Part shown: positions 27,695-37,209 of the stretch, piece by piece | How positions within the stretch are numbered: position 1 is the first letter of the stretch | Layout: every line of letters starts with the position of its first letter | NCBI RefSeq assembly: GCF_000426485.1 | Contig: NZ_AUFL01000010.1 | Location: 124,001 to 188,000, forward strand | Length of the DNA: 64,000 nt | DNA from: Indolivaga capnocytophagoides DSM 22835 | GTDB lineage: Bacteria > Bacteroidota > Bacteroidia > Bacteroidales > Dysgonomonadaceae | Reading direction: 5' to 3' | Notes under the pieces: generated by a model | The model's input: the letters and a program-made list of their open reading frames with translations, nothing else | Databases searched by the model: none | What the model was told of the DNA's origin: nothing | Made by a program: the position numbers and the translations under genes

Positions 27695-29770
27695 TTATTC
27701 GGTCATTCTTTTAATTATACTGTAAGCATTGATTATTCCCAGTTCACCTGCTTTACGTAGATCTTCCAAACCTCGTTCGGTATCTTTTACTCTAAGGCGG
27801 CAAAGTCCGCGGTTGTAATAGGCTTCGGCAAAATCGGTGCTTCGTTTAATTGCTTCATTGTAGTCAAGAATTGCAGCACGGTAATCGTTTTGCATAGCCT
27901 TTATTTCTGCCCGATTGTAATATGCGTATACAAAATTGGGTGAGAGTTCTATTACTTTTCCGTAGCTGTTAAGCATAGATTCGTATTCAAATTTAGAATT
28001 GATACTTTTTATATTCGTTTCTTGTCCCGCAGGCGTAGCTGCAGTTTTTACCGATGCTCCGGCTCCTAGCTGCATATTAATGCTGAGTTCGGAATTGTTG
28101 CTCTGGCTGTATAATTCAGGTAATAATTCTTTCGATTTTACCTGTTTGGTATATGCTACCGCCAGATTAAAATAAGCAAGAGTAAACTTCGGGTCAATAG
28201 CCGTAGCCCTATTCAGATCTTCTATGGCACTCGCAAAATCTTGTACCAGAATGTAATCAAGAGCTCTTGCAAAATAGTATTCGGTATTCTCGGGATGGTC
28301 AGCTATTAATTTTGAATATTCATTTATTGAACCGAAATGTATAGAGACTTGTGCACTATCAAGAGGTACCTCCTGATTTGTAATAAGAAGTTTCCTGCTG
28401 AGTACATCTTTTTTGTTCAGGCTTTCAATTTCCTGATTATAATGAGTGAATTTCTGAATCTCTGTCGGCTTTTCGTAATACGAAATAATGAAAGCAGGCT
28501 CTAGCTCTATGTTTGTTTGCTTGTTCTGTACTTTTCCGCGGGTTTCACTATTGTATTTACTTTTAGCTTCTTCCTCTTTGTCGGCAACAACCAGCAGATT
28601 GAACTTGTCAATAGTCTTATCCGATTTTTCTCGGGTCTTGTCTTTCTCTTTCTTGTCTGCTTTTCCTGAGAATACCTCTCTTTTTGTTTTCTCTTCTATT
28701 CTGCGTGCAAGCAGATAATCTTGTTCGGCATCTTTCAGGTTGTTTAATTTTCTTTTTATCTCCGATTTGTAATAATATCCCTGATAAAAATCAGGATATT
28801 CTTTCAGAACAATATCCAAATCAGCTAATGCTCCTCTGGTATCGCCGATATCATTACGTAGCATTGCCCTGTTCATATAGGCGATATAATTCTCAGGTTC
28901 ATTTTTGATAACGAAGTCAAAGTCAGCTATTGCCTTATTATTGTCTCCGACTTGTGCTCTCAATAATGCTCTGTTGAATCTTGCAAGCAGATTGCTAGGT
29001 TCTAATTCTATGACGTGGTTGTAATCCTCCATTGATCCTCTCAGGTCATTTTTGTAATACTTCGTGAGCCCTCTATTGATAAAGTTTCCTTGTGAAAGAG
29101 GGTCTATCTTTATGGCTTCATCATAGTCTTTTAATGCCTGGTCGTAATTTTTCTGAGCTAAATAAACTCCCGCTCTGATAGCGTACGAAGGAGCAAAATA
29201 CTTGTCCTTTTCTATTGCTTTATTATAATCTTCGAGTGCCCGTATTGTATCTCCCTTTTCGAGGTATAAGCTACCTCTTGTCAATATTCCTTGGGTATAG
29301 TTTGGATTCTGGGTAATTAGTTGATCAAGATATTTTTCGGCATTATCAAAGTCTTTCTTTTCGATATTGACAATACCCATATTAATCAGTATAAACTTAT
29401 CTGTGGGATTGTTTTTTAGGCTTACACTGTAATCAGCTAATGCTCCATCATAATTTTTTTGGTTTTGGCGTGCATCAGCTCTTAATTGATACGCATTGAT
29501 GTAAAATGGATTCCGTTCAATACACATTGTACAGTCATCCTCCGCTCCTTTGAAATCATCAAGATAGTATTTAGCTATTGATCTGTAATAATATGGCTCA
29601 GCCAAATATGGTTTAGACTTTATTACCTGATTGAAGTATTGTATGGCAAGCACATAATCTTCGAAATATAAAGCATTGCGCCCTATGAGTGTTACTCTTT
29701 CCGTGTTTATTTGGGCGGAGATAACAATGGAATTTACTACAGTAAGCAGAAGAATGAGGAACTTTTTCAC
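27695..29770 (-). CDS. Large tetratricopeptide-repeat protein, secreted
   Basis: 691 residues. Signal peptide MKKFLILLLTVVNSIVISAQ, then about nine consecutive TPR units (typical unit: YYYRSIAKYYLDDFKGAEDDC; ending in EAIKIDPLSQGNFINRG). A charged linker (about 365-420, with DKKEKDKTREKSDK) follows, and then more TPRs to the C-terminus. TPRs are protein-docking surfaces; the exported partner is not known. It has its own promoter candidate (TATATTTG at 29879-29886, minus strand) after the terminator of the polysaccharide export genes, so it is probably a separate unit. Confidence 0.88.
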   Translation of the reverse strand: MKKFLILLLTVVNSIVISAQINTERVTLIGRNALYFEDYVLAIQYFNQVIKSKPYLAEPYYYRSIAKYYLDDFKGAEDDCTMCIERNPFYINAYQLRADARQNQKNYDGALADYSVSLKNNPTDKFILINMGIVNIEKKDFDNAEKYLDQLITQNPNYTQGILTRGSLYLEKGDTIRALEDYNKAIEKDKYFAPSYAIRAGVYLAQKNYDQALKDYDEAIKIDPLSQGNFINRGLTKYYKNDLRGSMEDYNHVIELEPSNLLARFNRALLRAQVGDNNKAIADFDFVIKNEPENYIAYMNRAMLRNDIGDTRGALADLDIVLKEYPDFYQGYYYKSEIKRKLNNLKDAEQDYLLARRIEEKTKREVFSGKADKKEKDKTREKSDKTIDKFNLLVVADKEEEAKSKYNSETRGKVQNKQTNIELEPAFIISYYEKPTEIQKFTHYNQEIESLNKKDVLSRKLLITNQEVPLDSAQVSIHFGSINEYSKLIADHPENTEYYFARALDYILVQDFASAIEDLNRATAIDPKFTLAYFNLAVAYTKQVKSKELLPELYSQSNNSELSINMQLGAGASVKTAATPAGQETNIKSINSKFEYESMLNSYGKVIELSPNFVYAYYNRAEIKAMQNDYRAAILDYNEAIKRSTDFAEAYYNRGLCRLRVKDTERGLEDLRKAGELGIINAYSIIKRMTE

Positions 29771-29878
29771 AATAAAACGATATATTAACGACCCTATTGA
29801 TAATTGCCGATAAGTTTCCTGTTTAGCTTAAGTATTAAATTTAAGCGGAATATAGGCTACTTATTATTTTACTAAAGG

Positions 29879-29886
29879 CAAATATA
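29879..29886 (-). promoter_or_regulatory. Promoter -7 box for the TPR gene
   Basis: TATATTTG on the minus strand fits TAnnTTTG, about 110 nt before the start; no clean -33 element was seen. Confidence 0.4.
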
Positions 29887-29910
29887 TGAATTCTAATATA
29901 AGAAAAATAA

Positions 29911-29933
29911 AGAGGGGCATTTAATGCCCCTCT
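29911..29933 (-). terminator. Terminator after the Wzc-like kinase gene
   Basis: AGAGGGGCATT-T-AATGCCCCTCT, a near-perfect stem with T-rich flank, 15 nt beyond the stop codon. Confidence 0.88.
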
Positions 29934-29947
29934 TTTTATAGATTTTT

Positions 29948-32335
29948 TTATTTTTCGAAGTAGTCGTCGTGATAGTACGAATTTCTTTTCAGATAGTATG
30001 ATTTGTCTCCATAGTATCTGGATGTTCCATAATATCCTTCACGTCCTTTCACATCATTGAATACTAGAGCAACATGTTCGAGCCCGTCATTACGCATTTG
30101 ATTAACCACACTCTTAAAGAATGCTTTGTTTGTTTTTGCTCGTCTTACAACAAATAGTGTCGTATCTACATACTTGGATAAGATGTATGCATCCGACACC
30201 AACCCGATCGGGCTACAGTCCACAATTACGTAATCATATCTTGTTTTTAGATATTCTATCAGGTCTCGGGTCTTCTTTGTCTTAATCAGCTCACTGGGAT
30301 TCGGAGGCAGTGTCCCCGCTGTAATTACATCAAATTCGTATTCGGGATGGGTTATGGTTATTTCGTCTAAAGATACCTGACCGATTAAGAAATTAGAGAC
30401 TCCTTTCTTTGTCTGGATATTTAACAGCTTAGCTACAGATGGACGACGTAAGTCGAAGTCGATCAAAACGACTCTTCTACCTGTTAGTTGATATACCGAA
30501 GCAATATTTCCTGCGATAAATGTTTTTCCGTCTCCCGGTTCGGCAGATGTTACAAGTAGAGAAATACCCGTTTCTTTCTGAGCCATATATTCTAATCGAA
30601 TCCGCATATTTCTGAACGATTCTGCAAAACTCGATTTCGGAAAATTCTTTACGAGAGTTGTATTTCCCGATGGCATCTTTTTGGAAATATTTTCTATTGT
30701 TCCGATAACTGGTAGCGAAGATAGCCGTTCACAGTCTTCTTTGGTTGAGATGGCATAGTTGAAGAGTTCTTCTTTACAGATGACGAATATCAATGGAATA
30801 GCCAACCCGATAGCCAGATAAAATGTATAGGTCTTGTTTTTTTCATCTCCGTTAATTGGACCTCCCATCTGGCGAGGTTCCTCTAGTACAAAGTTGTCAG
30901 GGATATTTGATGCTTTTTGAATTGTGGCTTCATATCTTTTGTTTCGGAGATAGGTATAATAAGCATCGTTCACTTTATATACCTTTTCATATCTTGCGTA
31001 TTCCCTTTCCTGAGCCGGTAAGGTTGTCATTTCTGTTTCCACACTGGATAATGAAGCATTTAATAATTCTTTTTTCTCCTGTATTTTATCCTGAGCAGTC
31101 CTTAAATCCTCTAAAATTTTTATTCTTAAACTGTTCATAGATTGCTCACTCTTTGAATATAGAGGATGAGCTTCCCCCATACTAGCCAGTTTTTTTATTA
31201 TGTTGTTGTAATCTGCAATAGACTGGGATAGCTTAGGCTCATTAATGCCAAAAGCGTTAGGTGATACCAATTCTGTACTGTTGAGTATTGATGATTTTAT
31301 CTCATCCGTTAATCTTAGAATAATATCTTCTTGAGCTTTGTTTTCAGCCATTGCTGTTAGTATGTCATTGCGCTCAAGCCTTTTATCTCCTCCTTCTATT
31401 TTATACAACCCCGTTTCGTCCTGAAACCTTTTGAATGTTGTTTCCGATTGTTGCAATGAGTCGGAAATTAAGGCCATCTGTCTGTCAATAAATGCGATTG
31501 TTCTGTCAGCAGCTTCATTTTTAAGAGTAAGGTTATAGTCTTCAAATTCTTTTAATAATGCCCTGAGAAAATCGACATCCTGCAGAGGACTGGTTCCGAA
31601 TATCGAAACAGCCAAAGCTGTTGATCCTTCTCTTTGATAGCCCGATGATGTACGACCTGTATAGCGACCAATTAGCTCTTCTTTCGAGATAAAGCGAAAA
31701 CTAAAAGGTGTAAAATTCGGAGTAAACCTATCCGTCTTATTTATTTTGATGTAGAATCTCGATTCCTGAACGAATTGATTATATGGAACCTCCATAGAAA
31801 AAGGAGGTGTCGATTCTGATCCCGGATAAAAAATCCTGCATTTATCTGCATTTATCGGCTCTATTTCGAAAACAATACTGTATGCACTGGGTGCAACATA
31901 TTTTGCCTCTATTGAGATCGGGGTCATTCCATATAGGTTCTCTGTTTTGAATTTCGTTTTGAGAAAATAGTCTACCCGCATTTGAGGAAGCTTTCCTACT
32001 GTCCTGACCACCATGTCATATGAATTCAGTATCATCTGTTGATTAACTGAGCTCTGAACAAGGCTTCCCAATTGCACTGAACCCATTGCTACACCGTTGT
32101 TGCCTCTAGGCTCCATCATTAGGGTTGCAGAGGATCGATACAGAGGAGTCCAACTTTTGTTTTTAAGGTATGCATATCCTAAAAATAAAGCCAGAGATAA
32201 TATAAAAAGATACCAATATTTTAATATTCTGTAAAACCATAGGACAAAATCAAACGAAAACTTCGTCTTTGCCTGTATTTCGTCAAAATATGGATCAGTG
32301 CCAAAATCGTTTGGTTTGTTTAAACTTTGCTCCAT
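29948..32335 (-). CDS. Wzc-like polysaccharide co-polymerase with tyrosine autokinase domain
   Basis: 795 residues. The N-terminal cytoplasmic piece is followed by a membrane helix (YWYLFILSLALFLGYAYL), a long periplasmic Wzz region with coiled coil, and a second helix (TYTFYLAIGLAIPLIFVI, about 515-535). A BY-kinase domain follows: Walker A SAEPGDGKTFIAGNIA, A' VVLIDFDLRRP and Walker B YDYVIVDCSP. The C-terminus is a Tyr cluster (YYGTSRYYGDKSYYLKRNSYY), the autophosphorylation tail. It controls chain length and export of capsule or exopolysaccharide together with the two Wza-like lipoproteins upstream. A strong AGGAGGGA ribosome-binding site precedes its ATG by 5 nt. No glycosyltransferases are nearby. 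Confidence 0.93.
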   Translation of the reverse strand: MEQSLNKPNDFGTDPYFDEIQAKTKFSFDFVLWFYRILKYWYLFILSLALFLGYAYLKNKSWTPLYRSSATLMMEPRGNNGVAMGSVQLGSLVQSSVNQQMILNSYDMVVRTVGKLPQMRVDYFLKTKFKTENLYGMTPISIEAKYVAPSAYSIVFEIEPINADKCRIFYPGSESTPPFSMEVPYNQFVQESRFYIKINKTDRFTPNFTPFSFRFISKEELIGRYTGRTSSGYQREGSTALAVSIFGTSPLQDVDFLRALLKEFEDYNLTLKNEAADRTIAFIDRQMALISDSLQQSETTFKRFQDETGLYKIEGGDKRLERNDILTAMAENKAQEDIILRLTDEIKSSILNSTELVSPNAFGINEPKLSQSIADYNNIIKKLASMGEAHPLYSKSEQSMNSLRIKILEDLRTAQDKIQEKKELLNASLSSVETEMTTLPAQEREYARYEKVYKVNDAYYTYLRNKRYEATIQKASNIPDNFVLEEPRQMGGPINGDEKNKTYTFYLAIGLAIPLIFVICKEELFNYAISTKEDCERLSSLPVIGTIENISKKMPSGNTTLVKNFPKSSFAESFRNMRIRLEYMAQKETGISLLVTSAEPGDGKTFIAGNIASVYQLTGRRVVLIDFDLRRPSVAKLLNIQTKKGVSNFLIGQVSLDEITITHPEYEFDVITAGTLPPNPSELIKTKKTRDLIEYLKTRYDYVIVDCSPIGLVSDAYILSKYVDTTLFVVRRAKTNKAFFKSVVNQMRNDGLEHVALVFNDVKGREGYYGTSRYYGDKSYYLKRNSYYHDDYFEK

Positions 32336-32376
32336 GTATATCCCTCCTCTTACAATCCGAAAAGATCGTTTTTATA

Positions 32377-33162
32377 TTAAAACTTATTTGTAAATGCCCA
32401 CACGGTTAGTGCTGCCGAGATTGGCGCTAACAGAGTTGATATCAAAGATTGAAATGATGTGATCCTAAAGAAGGCAGTCTTGCTTGTTGAATAATAGATC
32501 ATATCATTGGGCTTTATGTAATAAAATTCAGATTCGATAATTGACTCGGATCTTAAATCAAATTGCTTAATTATTGATCTGCCGGTCTCATCTTGACGGA
32601 TAATCTTCACTTTCCCTATTTCGTAATCAGCGTTTGGGATTCCTGATATTGCAAGTGCCTGAAAAATGGTCATATTGTCTTTGTATATCCCATAACTTCC
32701 ATTCTGTCCTTCCGAAACAATATAGTATTGGTTGTTATTCAGAAAGATTTTGACCTGAGCATCTGGTATTGCTTGTTGCATTCTAGCCTGAACAACATCT
32801 TCAGCTTCTGCAATTGTCAGTCCCAGGAGGTGTATTTCTCCGAAAAAGGGGATACTTATGTTTCCTGTGTCATAAATTGTATAAACAGAACCGTTACTGG
32901 CGGATGTTGATACTACTCCCTGTAAACCTTCTAATCCGTTGAAAGAGTTGGCGAAATCCGTGTTGTTAGTGAATATCGAACATGTGATTTCATCATTTAT
33001 TTGTAATTTGTAGTCCTGGAAGGGTTTAGCTGTATATACAGGTTTTTTCTCTTGCAATAGGTTTGTCGTTTTAGGCGATGAGCAAGAACTGTTCAAAAGG
33101 CCTATAATGATTGATATTCCTAATATTGTATATAACTTGAGTTGTTTTTTTATTGTTCTCAT
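32377..33162 (-). CDS. Wza-like polysaccharide export lipoprotein (second copy)
   Basis: 261 residues. Lipoprotein signal ending GLLNSSCSSP (Cys27), Poly_export domain (YKLQINDEITCSIFTNNTDF, then GNISIPFFGEIHLLGLTIAEAE), a SLBB-like part (VSEGQNGSYGIYKDNMTIFQALAISG) and a hydrophobic C-terminal segment (SLISTLLAPISAALTVWAF). It is expected in the outer membrane as part of the polysaccharide exit pore. It is clearly paralogous to the gene just upstream, whose stop it overlaps by 4 bp. The kinase gene begins 42 nt downstream. Confidence 0.88.
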   Translation of the reverse strand: MRTIKKQLKLYTILGISIIIGLLNSSCSSPKTTNLLQEKKPVYTAKPFQDYKLQINDEITCSIFTNNTDFANSFNGLEGLQGVVSTSASNGSVYTIYDTGNISIPFFGEIHLLGLTIAEAEDVVQARMQQAIPDAQVKIFLNNNQYYIVSEGQNGSYGIYKDNMTIFQALAISGIPNADYEIGKVKIIRQDETGRSIIKQFDLRSESIIESEFYYIKPNDMIYYSTSKTAFFRITSFQSLISTLLAPISAALTVWAFTNKF

Positions 33163-33941
33163 TTTGTTGATCTAATGATAAATGTTATAGCTGCTGTTAT
33201 TGTCCCCAAAATTCCAATTAGCCCAAGGGCTCCCGAGAATGTCGTTACTCGTCCGAAGAATGTTCTGGACATTTCATTTACATATATTACATCATTAGGT
33301 TGGATATAGTAATATTCCGAATCAACTATATCTTTAGATCTTATGTCAAAAGTTTTTACTTCTGTTCCATTAGGAGTTTGTCTGATTATTTTAACTCTGG
33401 TGCGGTCTCCAAATTTATCAAATGCCCCCGATATCGCCAAAGCCTGAAATATATTTAATTTGTGTAATGGCATGGCATGGCGTCCTTGTCCGGCTTTTCC
33501 TAACACTGAGAAGAAGCGGTTTTGTAAGGTGACATCAACTGTTAAATTTGGTGAAAATGTTGTGAACTTATCTTCAAAGAGTTTTTTTATTTCCGGTATG
33601 GTATATCCCTCTACGTATATTTTTCCTAGATAAGGAATCTTGACTGTCCCATCTGAATATATATTTAGGACATTTGGTGTATTGACAGATGTCCCTGCTG
33701 AGGCGATACCTTGAGAGCTGCTTTGTATGTAGGGCTTGAAAAGCTCCTGCATGGATTCGTCAAGGGTGTATATTTTTAAAATAAGTTGATCGCCGGGAAT
33801 AACTTTGTAATCGTTATTCAGATTTACATCGATCGGATAGTTTTTCGGAATATCCTGAAGTAAATTTGTATCCCTCGGAGTTACGCAAGACCCCAAGAAT
33901 GATACGAGTAGTGTTGTTAAGAGTAGCAGTTTAATTTTCAT
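33159..33941 (-). CDS. Wza-like polysaccharide export lipoprotein (first copy)
   Basis: 260 residues. Lipoprotein signal ending VSFLGSCVTP (Cys19), Poly_export domain (YKVIPGDQLILKIYTLDESM and VKIPYLGKIYVEGYTIPEIK), SLBB-like region (VLGKAGQGRHAMPLHKLNIFQALAISG) and a C-terminal hydrophobic helix. The layout is the same as its downstream neighbour, and they share phrases such as LNIFQALAISG and YYYIQPNDVIY. Gene order after def with a 4-nt gap suggests cotranscription with lptB-ruvX-def. Whether the two form a mixed pore or serve different polymers is unknown. Confidence 0.88.
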   Translation of the reverse strand: MKIKLLLLTTLLVSFLGSCVTPRDTNLLQDIPKNYPIDVNLNNDYKVIPGDQLILKIYTLDESMQELFKPYIQSSSQGIASAGTSVNTPNVLNIYSDGTVKIPYLGKIYVEGYTIPEIKKLFEDKFTTFSPNLTVDVTLQNRFFSVLGKAGQGRHAMPLHKLNIFQALAISGAFDKFGDRTRVKIIRQTPNGTEVKTFDIRSKDIVDSEYYYIQPNDVIYVNEMSRTFFGRVTTFSGALGLIGILGTITAAITFIIRSTK

Positions 33942-33945
33942 AAAA

Positions 33946-34509
33946 TTATGGTTTGTTTTGAATTGCTTTTGTCCTGTAGGAACAATTAACCCGTCCTTTT
34001 ATTAAATTATTAAGTTTTGATTTAATTAATTGTTTTCGTATCCCTGATATTTTATCTATAAATAATTTCCCTTCTATATGGTCATATTCATGTTGGATGC
34101 AACGTGCAAAAAAATCTGAATATTCTTCTGTGTGTTCGATGAAGTTTTCATCAAGATATTTAATTTTTATTGTTTCCTCTCTTGGTACAGTTTCGTTGAT
34201 ACCGGGAATGCTAAGACATCCTTCCTGTGTTGTTACGACTTCGCCGGTACGTTCAAGTATCTCTGCGTTTATGAAGGCTTTTTTAAAACCCTTGTATCTG
34301 GAGTCATCTTCTGCCAGAGGTTCGAGGTCTATCACAAATAGACGTATATCGAGTCCGATTTGTGGAGCTGCTAGTCCAATTCCGTCGGCATTATACATTG
34401 TCTCAAACATATTCTCGATAAGGGCAGAAAGATTCGGATAATCTTTGTCTATCTCGTGAGCAACTTTTCTTAAAACAGGCTGTCCATATAAATATATAGG
34501 GAGTATCAT
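33946..34509 (-). CDS. def: Peptide deformylase
   Basis: 187 residues, type 1. It removes the formyl group from nascent Met. Three motifs are intact: [10 protein letters not shown] (about 43-52), EGCLSIPG (about 97-104) and HEYDHIEG (about 139-146), supplying the Cys and two His metal ligands and the catalytic Glu. The start overlaps the ruvX stop by 4 bp. Confidence 0.96.
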   Translation of the reverse strand: MILPIYLYGQPVLRKVAHEIDKDYPNLSALIENMFETMYNADGIGLAAPQIGLDIRLFVIDLEPLAEDDSRYKGFKKAFINAEILERTGEVVTTQEGCLSIPGINETVPREETIKIKYLDENFIEHTEEYSDFFARCIQHEYDHIEGKLFIDKISGIRKQLIKSKLNNLIKGRVNCSYRTKAIQNKP

Positions 34510-34937
34510 AAATTTTTATTTTTATAAGTTAGACTTTCCATATAGTCTTGAAGTATAATTGTGGCACTTATTTCATCAACAAGTGCTTTGTCCTGACGGT
34601 CTTTTTTTTTCAAGCCTCCGTCAATCATAGCTTGATGTGCGATACTTGATGTGAATCGTTCATCGTAACCTGTTATAGGTGTGTCCGGAAATAAATTAAT
34701 GAATTTGGATATGAAAATTTTAACATTTTTCATATTTTCAGATGATTCATTATTCATCTTTTTGGGTATCCCTATAATAACTTCGTCGACCTTTTCTTTG
34801 TTAAAATAATCTTTAAGATACTGAAAAAGGTCACGGGTAAGAACCGTAGTCAGGCCTGTAGCAATGATCTTCATCGGATCAGACACAGCTAATCCCGTAC
34901 GTTTTGTACCATAATCTATCGCGAGTAATCTCCCCAT
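34506..34937 (-). CDS. ruvX: RuvX/YqgF RNase H-fold nuclease
   Basis: 143 residues from ATG 34937; the frame is open to a TTG at 34946, but [20 protein letters not shown] is the normal family start. Acidic residues of the RNase H fold are in AIDYG, DERFTS and [13 protein letters not shown]. The family is a putative Holliday-junction resolvase and/or 16S pre-rRNA processing nuclease. It lies 30 nt after lptB and overlaps def. Confidence 0.94.
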   Translation of the reverse strand: MGRLLAIDYGTKRTGLAVSDPMKIIATGLTTVLTRDLFQYLKDYFNKEKVDEVIIGIPKKMNNESSENMKNVKIFISKFINLFPDTPITGYDERFTSSIAHQAMIDGGLKKKDRQDKALVDEISATIILQDYMESLTYKNKNL

Positions 34938-34967
34938 TTGTGGCAAAGATATATCTTTTTTTTTATT

Positions 34968-35741
34968 CTACAATTCACGAAGATGTTCTGTTGATCTTCT
35001 TTTTAGTTCGAAATCCCGACCTAGGTATTTTTCTTTAACAATCTCATTCGATGCTAGTTGTTCGGGTGTTCCCTGAAAAAGAACTTTTCCTTCGAATAGG
35101 AGATAAGCCCTGTCGGTGATACTCAATGTTTCATCTACATTGTGGTCTGTAATAAGTATTCCAATGTTTTTGTACTTGAGTTTCGCTACGATTTCCTGTA
35201 TGTCTTGAACGGCAATAGGGTCAACTCCGGCAAATGGTTCATCTAGCATAATGAATTTCGGATCGATAGCCAGACATCGGGCTATCTCGGCTCTACGTCT
35301 TTCTCCTCCGGACAATCTGTCTCCGAGGTTTTTGCGGACTTTCTGTAGCCCAAATTCTGCAATCAGGCTTTCCAGCTTTTCTTTTTGATATTCTTTAGGT
35401 TGTCCTGTCATCTCCAATACTGCCCTGATATTATCTTCGACAGTCATCTTTCGGAAGATGGAGGCTTCCTGAGCCAAATACCCGATTCCCTGCTGAGCTC
35501 GTTTATATACGGGGTCTTTGGTTATTTCGGTGTCGTCTAGGAAGATTCTGCCGGCATTGGGCATTACCAGTCCGACAGTCATGTAGAAAGTTGTGGTCTT
35601 TCCTGCCCCGTTGGGACCTAAAAGACCTACAATCTCTCCTTGTTTTACTTCAATAGATACATGATTGACAACAGTCCTCGATTTATACTTTTTTACGAGA
35701 TCGTCGGTTCTCAGTATCATTTGTGGTCGCTCTTGTTCCAT
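34968..35741 (-). CDS. lptB: LPS export ABC transporter ATPase LptB
   Basis: 257 residues. Walker A GPNGAGKTT (about 39-47), Q-loop GYLAQEASIFRKMTVEDN (typical of LptB), signature LSGGERRRAEIARCL, Walker B FIMLDEPFAGVDP and H-loop ITDHNV. It powers LPS extraction from the inner membrane with LptF/G/C, which are not in the window. It starts 38 nt after ilvE. Confidence 0.95.
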   Translation of the reverse strand: MEQERPQMILRTDDLVKKYKSRTVVNHVSIEVKQGEIVGLLGPNGAGKTTTFYMTVGLVMPNAGRIFLDDTEITKDPVYKRAQQGIGYLAQEASIFRKMTVEDNIRAVLEMTGQPKEYQKEKLESLIAEFGLQKVRKNLGDRLSGGERRRAEIARCLAIDPKFIMLDEPFAGVDPIAVQDIQEIVAKLKYKNIGILITDHNVDETLSITDRAYLLFEGKVLFQGTPEQLASNEIVKEKYLGRDFELKRRSTEHLREL

Positions 35742-35779
35742 GCAGCTATTTGCTATAGTTGTTTCTTATTGTTGTTAAT

Positions 35780-36796
35780 TTACAGAACGGTAACCCAATT
35801 ATGAGTGTCTGCTTCATCTCCGTTTTGGATAGCTCTCAACTTATTATAGAGTTGAGTTGAGATAGGACCCGCGATACCGTCTTTTACGAATTGATAAGAT
35901 TTATTTTCTTCAACATCGTCTATCCGTTCAACAGGACTTATTACAGCAGCCGTTCCGCATATACCCACCTCTTCGAAAGTGGAGAGCTCTTCTTCCTTAA
36001 CAGGTCGTCTTTCTACCTTCATGCCCATATCCTGAGCTAATTGTATAAGGCTCATATTGGTGATAGACGGCAGGATGGATGAAGATGCCGGTGTTATATA
36101 TGTATTGTCTTTTATTGCGAAAAAGTTGGCAGGGCCGCCTTCGTCGATGTATTTCTTTTCTTTAGGATCAAGGTAAAGTACGGCCGAATATCCCATTTCG
36201 TGAGCTTTGTCTCCTGCCACAAGGCTGGCGGCATAATTTCCTCCGATCTTATATGTTCCTGTTCCATGAGGTGCAGCACGGTCGTAACTCCTTAATATAA
36301 CAAGCGGGGTAGGCTTGAAGCCTTCTTTGAAGTAAGGGCCTACGGGTGTTACGAATACTAAAAACAGGTATTCTTTAGATGGTTTTACTCCTACCTGCGG
36401 ACTTGTTCCTATCAATAGCGGGCGGATATATAAAGATGCTCCGCTTCCGTATGGAGGGATATATTTTTCGTTTAATTTAACGGCTTTCAATACTGATTCT
36501 TCAAAAATATCAATCGGAAGCTCTTCCATGAGTATTCCTCTGCAAGAAGATTGCATACGGAGTGCATTTTCTCTCATTCTGAAAATTCGAGCCTTTCCGT
36601 CTTTGCCACGAAAAGCCTTTAAACCTTCGAATGCTTCCTGTCCATAGTGTAAACAGGTTGCAGCCATATGAATGTCAATGCTTTCTGATGTTGTTTCCTG
36701 AGGTGTGCTCCACTTGCCATCTTTAAAATAGCTTCTAACATTGAAGTCGGTTTTCATGTAACCGAATGATAAATTTTCCCAATCAATTGTGCTCAT
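35780..36796 (-). CDS. ilvE: Branched-chain amino-acid aminotransferase
   Basis: 338 residues from ATG 36796 (MSTIDWENLSFGY); a TTG at 36805 would add three residues. Fold-type IV PLP enzyme: LHYGQEAFEGLKAFRG (about 50-65), lysine region in TYKIGGNYAASLVAGD (PLP-binding Lys, near 185) and GPANFFAI with GICGTAAVISP for cofactor/phosphate contacts. It catalyses the last step of Val/Leu/Ile synthesis and the first of their breakdown. It is separate from the ilv operon and lacks any visible attenuator. Its promoter candidate TACTTTTG lies 64 nt upstream. Confidence 0.95.
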   Translation of the reverse strand: MSTIDWENLSFGYMKTDFNVRSYFKDGKWSTPQETTSESIDIHMAATCLHYGQEAFEGLKAFRGKDGKARIFRMRENALRMQSSCRGILMEELPIDIFEESVLKAVKLNEKYIPPYGSGASLYIRPLLIGTSPQVGVKPSKEYLFLVFVTPVGPYFKEGFKPTPLVILRSYDRAAPHGTGTYKIGGNYAASLVAGDKAHEMGYSAVLYLDPKEKKYIDEGGPANFFAIKDNTYITPASSSILPSITNMSLIQLAQDMGMKVERRPVKEEELSTFEEVGICGTAAVISPVERIDDVEENKSYQFVKDGIAGPISTQLYNKLRAIQNGDEADTHNWVTVL

Positions 36797-36859
36797 GTTC
36801 CGCAAACTTTATAATTGTCTGAAAATAAAAACCTGATATTTAATGGTTGATACTTTGTG

Positions 36860-36867
36860 CAAAAGTA
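36860..36867 (-). promoter_or_regulatory. Promoter -7 box for ilvE
   Basis: TACTTTTG on the minus strand, 64 nt before ATG. The divergent nuo promoter uses the same octamer. Confidence 0.55.
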
Positions 36868-37091
36868 CGATTTTACTTGATTAAAATTTGTTTTAGTGTA
36901 AAGAAATCTGTGTTGTGCTTGTTTTTCATTAAAAGAAATCAACTGATAACAGATTTTTTGCTCGGATAATTGAAGTGTTGCCATTCTATCTGTCGGATCA
37001 AGGTGTTGATGTGTTTTCTTAATTTATAGTTTATAGTATGTTAATCCTGTTTAAAGAATTTTTATGAAGAGTTTAATTTCTAAGGATTTCT

Positions 37092-37121
37092 TTTGTTCCT
37101 AAAAAAAAAGCTTTACTTTTG
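37092..37121 (+). promoter_or_regulatory. Promoter of the nuo operon
   Basis: -33 TTTG (37092-37095) and -7 TACTTTTG (37114-37121) with an 18-nt gap, the full Bacteroidota consensus. About 90 nt before nuoA. Confidence 0.75.
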
Positions 37122-37133
37122 CATCGAATATGG

Positions 37134-37145
37134 CAAGTGCACTTG
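37134..37145. promoter_or_regulatory. Perfect palindrome CAAGTGCACTTG just after the nuo promoter
   Basis: A 12-bp perfect inverted repeat starting 12 nt after the -7 box, at or just after the expected transcript start. It is a candidate operator; no known regulator motif was recognised. Confidence 0.4.
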
Positions 37146-37209
37146 ATAATTTGAACAATCATTTGTCTTATCGGTTTGATAATGCTTGAATTTTTTGAAT
37201 GATCAATAT

